Of a stretch of 64,000 nt of DNA, positions 34,406 to 43,236 are shown piece by piece. Under the pieces are notes generated by a model. That model was not told where the DNA came from and made no database searches. It saw nothing but the letters and a program-made list of their open reading frames with translations. Location of the stretch: contig JAZPZI010000013.1 of the NCBI GenBank assembly GCA_045544615.1, forward strand, positions 62,001 through 126,000, in the 5' to 3' direction. The first letter of the stretch is position 1. Every line of letters starts with the position of its first letter. A program made the translations under genes and the position numbers. This DNA comes from CAKSFT01 sp045544615. GTDB lineage: Bacteria > Bacillota > Clostridia > UBA1381.

Positions 34406-36115
34406 TTATTTTTTGCACTTCTCTATTACGATATCAAATCCCGTATTGCCAAAATAACCTTTTAAGTCAAGAGGCTTGCTTTCCTTTTCATAAAGCGTCG
34501 GAAATCCCGGTTTTGTTTCCTTCATATCTCTCCACTCTTGCCAGAGTTCTTCATACTTATTTACAAGTAAATCAACTTTTCCTGTTCCGGTCAAAGATTC
34601 AATCTGGATTTTATGGAGTAGTTCATAAATGCTATATAGTATTCTTCCATAGTGGCAGGTGTTTATAATATATTCCTTCACTTCCAGGTCATCCGATAAA
34701 TGCTCTGCCAACCTGACAATTTCTTCCCACGTTAAAACGCTCTCTCTTTTTTCTTCCAGCATCACATCAAGAGCATCAACATCCATTGCATTTTTGATAT
34801 TTTTAAGAAATCTTTCATATTCAATATTCTGGTCTCTTGTCCAAAGAGGATCAACCTTATACAAGGAATTATTACATCCTATCCCAAGCAATACTGCATG
34901 AGCAGATTTTATACATATCTCATAAAATATTTCACTGTCTTTATCCGACATTTTCAGGATATCTTTTGCATATTTTATCACATAATAACGGTCAGAATGA
35001 GATGTGTCCTTTGCCCATTTAGAGAGGACATAAGCATTAATATCGGTCCACAGCTCACGTCCGTCTTTTACTTCAACCGAGCCATTTTCTCCGTTTTTGC
35101 CGTTAATATACGGCCCGTCCCAGCCACCGCCTCGTGACCATGTCCAGATTCCCTTGACAAGCGAATCCTTAACATTTACAACCTCTTTTAATGATTGAGT
35201 TTCATCCTCGGTCATTTTCCATTTCAGTTCTTCAAAGCCGTTTATTACACCATCTGCTATATAGTTTGGATATGCTCCCTTGCCTTCATATTCACGAGCC
35301 GCCTGAACTTCAACAATCTGCCGATGGTTTCCGGTATTGATACACTGATTAAAAGCATATGTACGGCGGAAATCTCCCTTTGTATGCTTTACGCAAAAAT
35401 ACAGATTTTTATCCGTTTCAACCGAATCGCTTATCTGTTTATACAGGTCAGGATCATACTGAAATGCACCGAATCCCCATGTGCGATAGTATATTTCACG
35501 GTTATGCTCTTTGCATACCTTGTTCGAGAGATACTTTATCAGGAATTTGTGAAACTCAATTTCATCACCGACAATCGGATGATTTCCTGTGTGATACGGT
35601 GTGTTATACTTTTCTCCCACATAGGTTTCTCCGTATCTGACATAGATTCCCGACACTTGCGGGAATTCTTTGAACATTTCATCAAAAAGACAGTCCAGAA
35701 TCACTTTCATTCGCGGTTTTCTGATATCAATTTTTCCGTTTTCATTTAAAATCTCAGGCTCCAAATCAAGGATTGCTTTAGGCAAAACTATTATATCCAT
35801 CATAAAGGAAACCTTAAGTCCTGCCTCAACCACTGCATTATATGCTGCTTTGAGCTCCTGTTTTTTATTTTCAACCCATGCTCTTTCTTTTGTGCCAATC
35901 GGGAAAACCTTTTTACCGTCACCTCTTAAGTTATCGTAAGCATCCCATAAAAGCCCGTATTGAGCACAGCCAAACAGTTCAAAAGTCTTACCGTCATATC
36001 CACGTTCCTTTAAAAAACGAGGATTTAAGTATTCAGATTCATATGGTTCCAATCCCGGATTGTTATGTACCATATCATGCATAAACATATCGGTTCTTAC
36101 CGTCTTTTCACACAT
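34406..36115 (-). CDS. Unrecognised TIM-barrel glycosidase-like protein
   Basis: This 569-residue protein has no signal peptide. Residues 1-330 show barrel-like alternation and sugar-enzyme-like aromatic motifs (GLLWDAYDNLRGDG, GIYVRYGETYVGEK, YYRTWGFGAFQYDP, IWTWSRGGGWDGPY). Residues 330-569 are mainly helical. I do not recognise a family; alpha-glucuronidase-like or GH20-like enzymes have a similar layout. It is the first gene of a minus-strand unit with the DUF4091 fragment and the SGNH esterase, and has its own promoter 61 bases upstream. An AAGGTAT ribosome site is modest. Function in plant-sugar breakdown is inferred from context only. Confidence 0.85.
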   Translation of the reverse strand: MCEKTVRTDMFMHDMVHNNPGLEPYESEYLNPRFLKERGYDGKTFELFGCAQYGLLWDAYDNLRGDGKKVFPIGTKERAWVENKKQELKAAYNAVVEAGLKVSFMMDIIVLPKAILDLEPEILNENGKIDIRKPRMKVILDCLFDEMFKEFPQVSGIYVRYGETYVGEKYNTPYHTGNHPIVGDEIEFHKFLIKYLSNKVCKEHNREIYYRTWGFGAFQYDPDLYKQISDSVETDKNLYFCVKHTKGDFRRTYAFNQCINTGNHRQIVEVQAAREYEGKGAYPNYIADGVINGFEELKWKMTEDETQSLKEVVNVKDSLVKGIWTWSRGGGWDGPYINGKNGENGSVEVKDGRELWTDINAYVLSKWAKDTSHSDRYYVIKYAKDILKMSDKDSEIFYEICIKSAHAVLLGIGCNNSLYKVDPLWTRDQNIEYERFLKNIKNAMDVDALDVMLEEKRESVLTWEEIVRLAEHLSDDLEVKEYIINTCHYGRILYSIYELLHKIQIESLTGTGKVDLLVNKYEELWQEWRDMKETKPGFPTLYEKESKPLDLKGYFGNTGFDIVIEKCKK

Positions 36116-36175
36116 AAATATACCTTATGCCTCCATAATTTCAAACATCTTCACTATCTCACACAATTCATTATA

Positions 36176-36204
36176 ATTTTATTGTTTTATTGCTGTTTTG
36201 TCAA
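36176..36204 (-). promoter_or_regulatory. Promoter of the gene at 34406-36115
   Basis: Minus strand TTGACA (36199-36204), a 17-base spacer, TAAAAT (36176-36181). Confidence 0.8.
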
Positions 36205-36294
36205 TACATTATTAATAAATAAAAGCAAAATAACACTGACAGATACCAGATATTTTTTCGTATATAATATACTATCAGCTCTTCCCTTCATCGT

Positions 36295-36323
36295 TTGACA
36301 ATTCGCTCATTTTATGATAATAT
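36295..36323 (+). promoter_or_regulatory. Possible promoter of the YesL-like gene
   Basis: Perfect TTGACA at 36295-36300 followed after 17 bases by TAATAT; a GATAAT lies at 15 bases. The -35 is strong, the -10 only fair. Confidence 0.5.
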
Positions 36324-36352
36324 AAGGATATAACAATTAAAGGAGTTCAGAT

Positions 36353-37219
36353 ATGTTTTTCGGAAATTATTCAAAACCCGGCAAAGGGATAAATAAGCCC
36401 GATCCCAATCGGCCAATTACAGCAACCTTTTTTGAGCTGTTGCCACTAAAATTATGGAGTCTCGTAAAATCAAACACACTTCACATGTTGGCTTCCATCC
36501 CCATATTACTTATTATAATGATTGCATCAGGAATATTGACAACTCCTGTTATCAACAGACTTTCAGCGGCAATAGCAGACGAACAGGCATCGCTTTTATT
36601 ATTTTTAATAGATATACTTTTTCGTTTTATCATTTCTCTGATATTTGCCGTATTTTTAGGTACGGGCCCATTTTCTGGCGGGTTTGTATATCTTTTAAGA
36701 GAACTCGGTCAGGACAGGCATATCTGGTTATTCAGTGATTATTTCAAAAGCATAAAATCAAATTTTAAACAAGGAATATGCCTTTTGATAATTGATATTG
36801 CCGTTTTTATGCTGACCGCAATTTCATTGAATTATTATTTGCAGACAAAAGCATTTTTTCTGGTATGGTTTATAAACATTTGCGCTTTTATATATCTCAT
36901 GATGCACATGTACATATACCAGATGATGATTACTTTTGATTTGAAATTGCGTCATATTTTGAAAAACGCCTTGGTGCTGACATTTATTGAATTGCCAAAA
37001 AATCTACTTTTATTCGCTATTCTTCTCGTAATCCATATAGTTTTGCCTTTGGTTGCGCTTTTTACAATTAAGAATATCGCTGTAATAGTTATATATATTT
37101 TGCTGGAATTGCTTATCTTGCCATCTTTTACAGGGTTTATAGTAAACTTTTTCATACACCCCACCCTTAATAAATATGTGGCTGATGTCAACCCCGAATC
37201 GGATACGGAAAACAAGTAA
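36353..37219 (+). CDS. YesL-family (DUF624) membrane protein
   Basis: This 288-residue protein has about five or six membrane segments (near 45-65, 85-110, 145-165, 170-195, 215-245 and 245-270). The segment WLFSDYFKSIKSNFKQG after the second hydrophobic block is the conserved part of the YesL/DUF624 family. In Bacillus, yesL lies in the rhamnogalacturonan-degradation region beside ABC permease genes; its precise role is unknown. The start follows AAAGGAGTT. It is divergent from the glycosidase-like gene and stands alone between a promoter and a terminator. It might assist an oligosaccharide permease encoded elsewhere (inference). Confidence 0.88.
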   Translation: MFFGNYSKPGKGINKPDPNRPITATFFELLPLKLWSLVKSNTLHMLASIPILLIIMIASGILTTPVINRLSAAIADEQASLLLFLIDILFRFIISLIFAVFLGTGPFSGGFVYLLRELGQDRHIWLFSDYFKSIKSNFKQGICLLIIDIAVFMLTAISLNYYLQTKAFFLVWFINICAFIYLMMHMYIYQMMITFDLKLRHILKNALVLTFIELPKNLLLFAILLVIHIVLPLVALFTIKNIAVIVIYILLELLILPSFTGFIVNFFIHPTLNKYVADVNPESDTENK

Positions 37220-37244
37220 CACAAATCCTATTGAATAAAAGCGA

Positions 37245-37270
37245 AAGCGACTGACAAATGTCAGTCGCTT
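37245..37270. terminator. Bidirectional terminator between YesL-like gene and manA
   Basis: Stem AAGCGACTGACA / TGTCAGTCGCTT with a two-base loop, followed by seven T on the plus strand. It separates two convergent genes. Confidence 0.9.
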
Positions 37271-37273
37271 TTT

Positions 37274-38215
37274 TTATATATAAGATACAATCAGTCGGCA
37301 CTTGCCCCTCACTTCAAACACATCATTTTGTGCAGGAATGAATATGCTGTCACCTTTTTTAAATTCCATCTTCTCTTCACCGTTTGACAGATTTCCTTGT
37401 CCATCTACCACTATTACCGATTTAAATGTTTTATCAGTAACATTAACAGATGCCTTTCCATCTACCTGAACTTCCTCAACGGTGAAGTATTTGCATCTTG
37501 CAAGAACATTTCCTTCCCTTTTGTAATTTTGCGGTGGCTGGGTTTTGGCAACATCTATCGCCTGTTCGATATGAAGTGGTCTTTTGTTTCCGTCCTTATC
37601 GGTTCTGTCGTAGTCGTAGACTCTGTATGTAGAATTTGAGTTTTGCTGTACTTCACAAATGACAATACCTTTACCTATAGCATGGACAGTTCCCGACTTA
37701 ATAAAGAACACATCGCCTTTTTTCACTTCAACTTTATTCAGATACTCAAGGATTGTGTTTTCCTCAATACTTTTTCTGAATTCTTCTTTCGAAATCTCTT
37801 TTTTGAATCCATAGTAGAGATATGAATCGGCATCGCAATCCAATATGTACCACATTTCTGTTTTTCCGTATTCACCGTTATGTTTTAGCGAATACTCATC
37901 ATCAGGGTGTACCTGAATTGACAAGGCCTCTTTTGCATCAATGAATTTTATCAGCATCGGGAAATTCTCAAACTCTTTCACATTTTCGCCAAGGACGTCG
38001 TGTTCATTCACTTTGATGTATTCAGAAAGCGTTAAACCCTTGAACGCACCGTCTTTTACAATACTCGCTCCGTCCTTGTGGGTCGAGAGTTCCCAACTCT
38101 CGGCCACCCTTTCAAAATCACATTGTTTATTATATTCTTCAACAAGTCTTCTACCGCCCCAGATATAGTCCTTGAATGCGGGAATCAGTTTAATCGGTTT
38201 TAATTCTTTCATCAT
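37274..38215 (-). CDS. manA: Mannose-6-phosphate isomerase, class I
   Basis: This 313-residue short-form enzyme interconverts mannose 6-phosphate and fructose 6-phosphate. Visible are KDYIWGGRRL near the start, the zinc-binding cupin stretch LSIQVHPDDEYSLKHNGEYGKTEMWY with His and Glu ligands, and GTVHAIGKGIVICEVQQNSN with a further His. Two ATG codons stand side by side; the second (38212) has the better distance to AGAGGTG. It is the last gene of the alcohol dehydrogenase/FAD oxidoreductase operon, 19 bases after the latter, and ends at a strong terminator. Metabolism of mannose from plant glycans is a reasonable setting. Confidence 0.96.
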   Translation of the reverse strand: MMKELKPIKLIPAFKDYIWGGRRLVEEYNKQCDFERVAESWELSTHKDGASIVKDGAFKGLTLSEYIKVNEHDVLGENVKEFENFPMLIKFIDAKEALSIQVHPDDEYSLKHNGEYGKTEMWYILDCDADSYLYYGFKKEISKEEFRKSIEENTILEYLNKVEVKKGDVFFIKSGTVHAIGKGIVICEVQQNSNSTYRVYDYDRTDKDGNKRPLHIEQAIDVAKTQPPQNYKREGNVLARCKYFTVEEVQVDGKASVNVTDKTFKSVIVVDGQGNLSNGEEKMEFKKGDSIFIPAQNDVFEVRGKCRLIVSYI

Positions 38216-38234
38216 TTACACCTCTATCACTATT

Positions 38235-39515
38235 TTATATATGCCCGATATCAAAATCGGGAGCATTTTTACCGTGGATTATAACAGTTTTATCCTCGGG
38301 GATATATTCGTCCGGGAAATGAACCATTATATTATCCTTCTCGAGTCTTTTCTGCAATGCCGGAATGTTTACATCGGCAACTCCAACTTTATCCTCAATC
38401 GCCATACAAGCCGCATGGCCAGCCGCCTGACCTGTTATAATCGCAGGCGGAATAACTCGCAGGAGATCCCAGCCGTAGCCTTCTCCCGAGGCACTTCTTC
38501 CTGCTGTTAAGATGTTCGGATAATCCTTTCTTGTTATACATCTTAGCGGAACCTCAAAAAGATGGTCTCTGTGTTCAAAATCATTGATTGCGCAAATCGA
38601 GTCATCAAAGTGCCTATAGGCATCCGATACCTTCAGAGCATAGTCCCCGTCAAGCCTGCAGGTTGTTCTAAACTGCGGCATAAACGGAAGATGTGTGATC
38701 TCACGGCTGAGTCTGTCTGTTTTCTTTATCTTATCAAGCACCAGTTGCTGATTTCTGATAAGATAGTCTGTTACCTCCTCAACCGTCAAGCCTGACCATT
38801 TCGGCACATCATCAGGTTGATTGTCACCGAACAGATTTATATTTCCGCCAAAATAGTTGCTGAATGCGTGCAGGATATTTTTTTCCTTTACCGCCTTTTC
38901 GCAGGATTCAAGCGTAATCATCTTTACATAATATGTAAAAAAGTTTTGACCTGCAACTATCGGCACTCCGCCACGGCGTAAAATGTCGCAATCGCCTGTT
39001 ACATCTATGAGCATTTTACAGGCGTAATATTCCGTTCCTGATTTGCTCTCGCAAACCACGCCCTTGCACTCCCGGCCTTCCATTACAGGCTCGCAGGCAA
39101 TGCAGTCAAACAGAATATCAGCACCCGATTTTGTTATTTCCTCTGTAAGCTGAAGAGCAAAAATATTCGGAGAATAAAGCTGATAATATCGCATATCGGT
39201 TGGAGTTTTTGGTTCTCCATCTTTCCACTCATCAGGAATAGTGTCATACCCGTACTTTGCGCTGAGCCTTACCCATTTTTCGCAAAGACCGAAGATTATC
39301 TGCTTACCCCGACCGTTACACATCGGAACAAACAGATTGATAAGTCCCATAGTTGCAAGACCGCCCAAAACATTCGATTTTTCGATGAGCAAAACAGAAT
39401 GGCCGTTATTTGCCGCAGTAACTGCAGCCGCAACACCTGCAACTCCGCCTCCGCACACGATAATGTCGTATTGCTTTTTTACATTCAGTTTTTTAGTTAT
39501 TGTAATGCTATCCAT
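38235..39515 (-). CDS. FAD-dependent oxidoreductase (FAD_oxidored family)
   Basis: The protein has 426 residues from the ATG at 39515, six bases after AGGGGAG; the longer frame from 39554 would overlap the upstream gene and is rejected. It has YDIIVCGGGVAGVAAAVTAAN with the dinucleotide-binding GxGxxA/G fold and GGLATMGLIN after it, a CKMLIDVTGDCDILRRGG block that contacts FAD, and the closing GRSASGEG...ITGQAAGHAACMA. Proteins of this family are frequent in polysaccharide gene clusters of anaerobes, but no reaction can be assigned. It lies between an iron alcohol dehydrogenase and manA in one operon. Confidence 0.92.
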   Translation of the reverse strand: MDSITITKKLNVKKQYDIIVCGGGVAGVAAAVTAANNGHSVLLIEKSNVLGGLATMGLINLFVPMCNGRGKQIIFGLCEKWVRLSAKYGYDTIPDEWKDGEPKTPTDMRYYQLYSPNIFALQLTEEITKSGADILFDCIACEPVMEGRECKGVVCESKSGTEYYACKMLIDVTGDCDILRRGGVPIVAGQNFFTYYVKMITLESCEKAVKEKNILHAFSNYFGGNINLFGDNQPDDVPKWSGLTVEEVTDYLIRNQQLVLDKIKKTDRLSREITHLPFMPQFRTTCRLDGDYALKVSDAYRHFDDSICAINDFEHRDHLFEVPLRCITRKDYPNILTAGRSASGEGYGWDLLRVIPPAIITGQAAGHAACMAIEDKVGVADVNIPALQKRLEKDNIMVHFPDEYIPEDKTVIIHGKNAPDFDIGHI

Positions 39516-39544
39516 TCCATTACTCCCCTTTTTCGCATCAGACA

Positions 39545-40714
39545 TTATAAGCATAATTCGAATATATCCTTTATCACATCAAAATCCATATCAATTAAGC
39601 TCTTAACTGTTCTTTGTCTGCCATATGTGCAAAGCTCAGAGAGTCTCTCTATACAACTCTCATCCAACCCAAAATCAGTAAGACAGGTCGGCATACCGAT
39701 TGACTTGAAGTATGCTGCCATTTTTTCTATTCCAGCCAAAGCTGCTGCTTCGTCATTCACTTCCTCAGAGTCCCACACACGGCGTGCAAACTGTGCGAAA
39801 CGGGCAATATTATGCTTATAAATATACTTTGCCCACGCCGGAAAAAGAACAGCAAGACCTGCGCCGTGAGCGATCCTGTCATACTCACCACTCAGTGCAT
39901 GTTCTAACTGATGCACGGGAAGAGCGTTTTCACGTCCGCAACCGGTAAGGTCGTTATGCGAGATACTCGATGCCCACATCATATTTGCTCGTGCATCATA
40001 ATCCTCAGGATTTTCCATAAGAGTTGTCCCTGCCGCAATTGTCGCTTTCAGGACGCTTTCTGCAATTCTATCGGTAAGGTCGGTCGGCTCACAAGGAATA
40101 AAATAACGCTCCATCGTGTGTGCCATGATGTCAACCACACCGCACGCCGTCTGATATTTCGATACAGAGTATGTCAGCTCAGGATTCATAATCGCAAATT
40201 TACAACGGTTAAAATCACTGTTGAAGCCCCGCTTCATATTAAGCTCCATATTAGTGATAACCGCAGATGAGCTCATCTCACTTCCCGCTGCGGCAATGGT
40301 CAAGATACATCCCACCGGCAGAGCGTTTTCAACTGTGGTTTTTCTTGTCGGGAACTCCCACGGATCGCAATCTGTACATACGCCCGCTGCGGTATATTTT
40401 GAAGAATCAAGCACACTTCCACCACCAACCGCAAGTATCATCTGCACATTATTTTCCTTTGCTACCTTTACAGCCTCACGAACAAACGAAAGCTTCGGGT
40501 TCGGTTCAACGCCACCCATTTCGACAACATCTATTCCGTATTCTGCAAGGGATTCCATAACCTCGTCATAAAGCCCCGACTGTTTTATGCTACCCTGTCC
40601 ATACTGGAGCATTATCTTGTCATAACCGTAGCCTTTTATTATTTTACCCACATCTTTATGCTTATCCTTACCGAAAAACACCTTTGTTGGTGCATAGTAA
40701 ATAAAATCCCTCAT
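39545..40714 (-). CDS. Iron-containing alcohol dehydrogenase (BDH/YqhD type)
   Basis: This 389-residue enzyme would reduce aldehydes or oxidise alcohols with NAD(P)H. The nucleotide site is ILAVGGGSVLDSSKY. Metal ligands lie in DIMAHTMERYF (Asp and His), HQLEHALSG and YDRIAHGAGLAVLFPAW (two His), the standard family III pattern. Length and order match butanol-dehydrogenase-like proteins. It is the first gene of a three-gene operon and has a good promoter 58 bases upstream. A role in removing sugar-derived aldehydes or in redox balance during fermentation is inferred. Its stop at 39545 lies 29 bases before the next start. Confidence 0.95.
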   Translation of the reverse strand: MRDFIYYAPTKVFFGKDKHKDVGKIIKGYGYDKIMLQYGQGSIKQSGLYDEVMESLAEYGIDVVEMGGVEPNPKLSFVREAVKVAKENNVQMILAVGGGSVLDSSKYTAAGVCTDCDPWEFPTRKTTVENALPVGCILTIAAAGSEMSSSAVITNMELNMKRGFNSDFNRCKFAIMNPELTYSVSKYQTACGVVDIMAHTMERYFIPCEPTDLTDRIAESVLKATIAAGTTLMENPEDYDARANMMWASSISHNDLTGCGRENALPVHQLEHALSGEYDRIAHGAGLAVLFPAWAKYIYKHNIARFAQFARRVWDSEEVNDEAAALAGIEKMAAYFKSIGMPTCLTDFGLDESCIERLSELCTYGRQRTVKSLIDMDFDVIKDIFELCL

Positions 40715-40771
40715 ATTCTATCTCCCATTATTTTTACATCAAGGTTTATCAGACTTACAACTTACATTCTT

Positions 40772-40800
40772 ATTATATCAAAAAAACCGTTTAAAATCAA
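40772..40800 (-). promoter_or_regulatory. Promoter of the alcohol dehydrogenase-FAD oxidoreductase-manA operon
   Basis: Minus strand TTGATT (40795-40800), a 17-base spacer, TATAAT (40772-40777). Confidence 0.8.
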
Positions 40801-40810
40801 TATAATACAC

Positions 40811-40848
40811 AAAAAGGCGACTTCAACTTTTGTTGAAGTCGCCTTTTT
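40811..40848 (-). terminator. Strong terminator after the GH20-like gene
   Basis: A 17-bp perfect stem AAAAAGGCGACTTCAAC / GTTGAAGTCGCCTTTTT with a TTTT loop lies just after the stop codon at 40857. Confidence 0.92.
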
Positions 40849-40856
40849 ACCATTCA

Positions 40857-42458
40857 TTACAAAATATGCGAAACAACATTTGCGCTAAAGAGTCTACTCC
40901 ACGAAAGGTTAGTCTTGGCATCAATGATTTCCTCCGCAAGCTCAGGGATTTCCTTGATTTCACCCTTGACATAGGCAGAAAGTCTTGACTTACAACCCTT
41001 AACACGCTGAATAATACCACCTATTCTAAGGTCGAGTATATCAAATCCGTGCGGCTTATTGGTCGCACACCACATCTTTCGATATGCGTCATAAAACTTT
41101 TCTAATTTCTTTATAAGAATTTTGTATTCCTTTATAAGCCGTTTTATTTCCTTGATGTTGTTTTCGGTGTATGCCTTCCTTGTTTTAACACCCAGATAGC
41201 TTTTGGTCGAAAGAACATCGGCAAGTTTTTCGTAAGCATCAAAAATCAAAGAATATGAACCTCTATCCCTGATATTTTTAATTTTACATTTGAGCTCTTC
41301 ATAAAACTTCTCATCACTCAGCGAACATTGATAGTCGTTGAGACCCATAAACATATCGTTATAGAGCAAGTATTTTGCGGCATTTCCCTCATACTTGCCC
41401 GGTGAATATACGTGTTTTCCGCCCGGCATATCAAATGTATCCAGAAGCATAAAATCGTCGAAATTACAGTCTGTGATTTCTTTAAACTTTTCCTTAATAC
41501 TTTCCATCTCAAAGTTACCCTTTGAAAACTCTGCAACGCACATCAATGTCGGCAAAATCGCATATGGCGAGCACTCTGCACCGTCATCACCCCAAATGGT
41601 CATAATTGTGCCGTCAATATCCGATGCATTCATAGCCTCAATTGCAACCTTGGATACCTTTATACTGAATGCGTTATCAGGTGCAAATCCTTTCCATGTC
41701 CATGCACCGCCTGCAAAATACACTTTTTTCCCAAACGCTTTGTTCAAATTTACACGATCAATATAGTCGTTATAATCGGTTGTGAAATAATCCCAGTATA
41801 CGAGTGAGATATTCTCGGGAAGATTTGCTTTTTCTTTAATAGCCGATGAATCCTTCAGAGCATAATAATCGTCTGTATCAAGTGCAAGTTTTACGAACAT
41901 ATCGCTCCAAATCATAGGGGCAAGTCCGAATTTCTCAGCTATCTCACAAACCTTTGCAAGATGTGAGTTTATTGTGTCGAATCTGTCGCATATCCCATGC
42001 TTTTCCTGATATTTGCCCGTTCCCACCCTGTAAGCTTCGTCCATTCCAAGATGGATTTTTCTGGATGTAAAGCACTCAGAAAGTGTTTTAAACATATTCT
42101 CTATCAGTTTATAGGTCTTTTCCTCTCCAATCAGCAGAATATCGTCACAGTCTTTAATATCATCATATTCGGTCCATTTGAACATACAATTCAAGTGGGC
42201 AAGAGTCTGAATACACGGAATCAGTTCAATTCCGATTGAATTACAATAAGAATCTATATCCTTTAATTCTTCTTTTGAGTATCTTCCTCTCATATATCCA
42301 AAGAGAGGATTTTCATCAATCTCGTATGTATCCTCGGTATATAGCATAAGGGTGTTATATCCCATTTTCTTCAAAACATCAGCATATTCTTTTACTGACT
42401 CTGTGCTCATTACTGCATTTCTCGAACAGTCAAGCATTACTCCAAGCATTTTGCTCAT
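40857..42458 (-). CDS. GH20-like beta-N-acetylhexosaminidase (Hex1 type)
   Basis: This 533-residue protein without a signal peptide opens with GVMLDCSRNAVMS and NTLMLYTEDTYE, typical of the short cytosolic GH20 group. The catalytic Asp-Glu pair is Asp140-Glu141 in HLGMDEAYRVG. Later barrel motifs are APMIWSDMF, YWDYFT and TIWGDDGAECS. Residues 380-533 are helical. Such enzymes release terminal N-acetylglucosamine or N-acetylgalactosamine, so this gene may serve host or wall glycans rather than plant polymers. It is monocistronic between its own promoter and a terminator. GGGGGAA precedes the ATG. Confidence 0.85.
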   Translation of the reverse strand: MSKMLGVMLDCSRNAVMSTESVKEYADVLKKMGYNTLMLYTEDTYEIDENPLFGYMRGRYSKEELKDIDSYCNSIGIELIPCIQTLAHLNCMFKWTEYDDIKDCDDILLIGEEKTYKLIENMFKTLSECFTSRKIHLGMDEAYRVGTGKYQEKHGICDRFDTINSHLAKVCEIAEKFGLAPMIWSDMFVKLALDTDDYYALKDSSAIKEKANLPENISLVYWDYFTTDYNDYIDRVNLNKAFGKKVYFAGGAWTWKGFAPDNAFSIKVSKVAIEAMNASDIDGTIMTIWGDDGAECSPYAILPTLMCVAEFSKGNFEMESIKEKFKEITDCNFDDFMLLDTFDMPGGKHVYSPGKYEGNAAKYLLYNDMFMGLNDYQCSLSDEKFYEELKCKIKNIRDRGSYSLIFDAYEKLADVLSTKSYLGVKTRKAYTENNIKEIKRLIKEYKILIKKLEKFYDAYRKMWCATNKPHGFDILDLRIGGIIQRVKGCKSRLSAYVKGEIKEIPELAEEIIDAKTNLSWSRLFSANVVSHIL

Positions 42459-42496
42459 TTGTATTCCCCCAGTTTAACAAAATTTCCCATATCAAC

Positions 42497-42525
42497 ATTT
42501 TACTACATAAAACAAGTTTCGTCAA
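42497..42525 (-). promoter_or_regulatory. Promoter of the GH20-like gene
   Basis: Minus strand TTGACG (42520-42525), a 17-base spacer, TAAAAT (42497-42502), about 40 bases before the ATG. Confidence 0.75.
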
Positions 42526-42575
42526 TAAAAAGATGACAAAAAGGGCACAATTGTAAATTTTTTTATAAAAATGAA

Positions 42576-42596
42576 AAAGAGGCTTTTAGCCTCTTT
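42576..42596 (-). terminator. Terminator of the two-gene small-protein operon
   Basis: Stem AAAGAGGCT / AGCCTCTTT with loop TTT. On the minus strand it is followed by TTCATTTTTATAAAAAAATTT. It lies 30 bases after the stop at 42627. Confidence 0.8.
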
Positions 42597-42626
42597 CAAA
42601 AAAATATAATACTGCCACTTAAACGG

Positions 42627-43001
42627 TTAAAGACTATCTGTAAATTTGTGAACAAAAACATCTATCAACCTGGAATTCTTATCAAATCTCCAATATACAG
42701 TTACTGAAGTTTCAAACAGATTATGATAACTACCTATATAAGCTTCTATCTTTTTCATTCCGGTATCTACTGAAGTGTTTTCATCACCAACATATCTTAT
42801 TTCCCAATCCCTTTTATCATCGATAACTCCACGCACATCTTCCATCATCATCCCGATTGGTGTAATCTCCAGTATGTTTTTTCTTATTTGCCCCTCGTCC
42901 TGCCGGAGCGGATTGAATAAAACATCACCAACCTTTATTAACACAATAACAGACAAAAATATAACAACAAGTATAGCAATTGTTTTCAATGTTTTCTTCA
43001 T
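42627..43001 (-). CDS. Small membrane-anchored protein, unknown function
   Basis: The protein has 124 residues from the ATG at 43001; an ATG at 43007 is too close to AAGGAGA. One membrane segment (about 5-27, TIAILVVIFLSVIVLIKVGDVLF) is followed by an extracytoplasmic alpha/beta domain. The pattern of ITPIGMMMEDVRGVI followed by strands ending VTVYWRFDKNSRLIDVFVHKF vaguely resembles SmpA/OmlA-type folds, but no family is claimed. It follows the 63-residue membrane protein by 12 bases and shares its promoter and terminator. Confidence 0.8.
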   Translation of the reverse strand: MKKTLKTIAILVVIFLSVIVLIKVGDVLFNPLRQDEGQIRKNILEITPIGMMMEDVRGVIDDKRDWEIRYVGDENTSVDTGMKKIEAYIGSYHNLFETSVTVYWRFDKNSRLIDVFVHKFTDSL

Positions 43002-43013
43002 AGCCATTCTCCT

Positions 43014-43205
43014 TTATTTTGATATTAATAAAAAGAGTGTAAACCACGTGTTCCAATTACCCAAAACATTGAGAGCCAACACAGTAGCTACCAAACACAT
43101 TCCCGCTTTAACTTTACCCCTGCTCAAAAGTATCAGGGCAATTATTAAAACTAATATTGTCAATATTTCCACTAGGGTTATTCCCAAAAAGTTTAATATG
43201 TTCAT
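43014..43205 (-). CDS. Short two-helix membrane protein
   Basis: The protein has 63 residues from the ATG at 43205, which follows GGGGGATTGG. An upstream in-frame ATG at 43232 lies only five bases after the -10 box and is not credible. There are two hydrophobic helices (LGITLVEILTILVLIIALILL, split around residue 15, and AGMCLVATVLALNVL) with a basic turn SRGKVK between them. The function is unknown. Its own promoter and a close partner gene support it as real. Confidence 0.75.
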   Translation of the reverse strand: MNILNFLGITLVEILTILVLIIALILLSRGKVKAGMCLVATVLALNVLGNWNTWFTLFLLISK

Positions 43206-43236
43206 TCCCAATCCCCCTAAAGCAGATTTCACATAA

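Noticed and set aside
35195..35749. 184-residue hydrophobic-looking frame antisense to the barrel-like gene
   Set aside because: Shadow of the minus-strand gene; no start signals and no family resemblance.
33986..36115. One long gene with programmed readthrough of the TAA at 34406
   Set aside because: The two parts are in the same frame, but the upstream protein is not the usual partner of a DUF4091 tail and no readthrough signal is seen; a one-in-three chance frame match is simpler.
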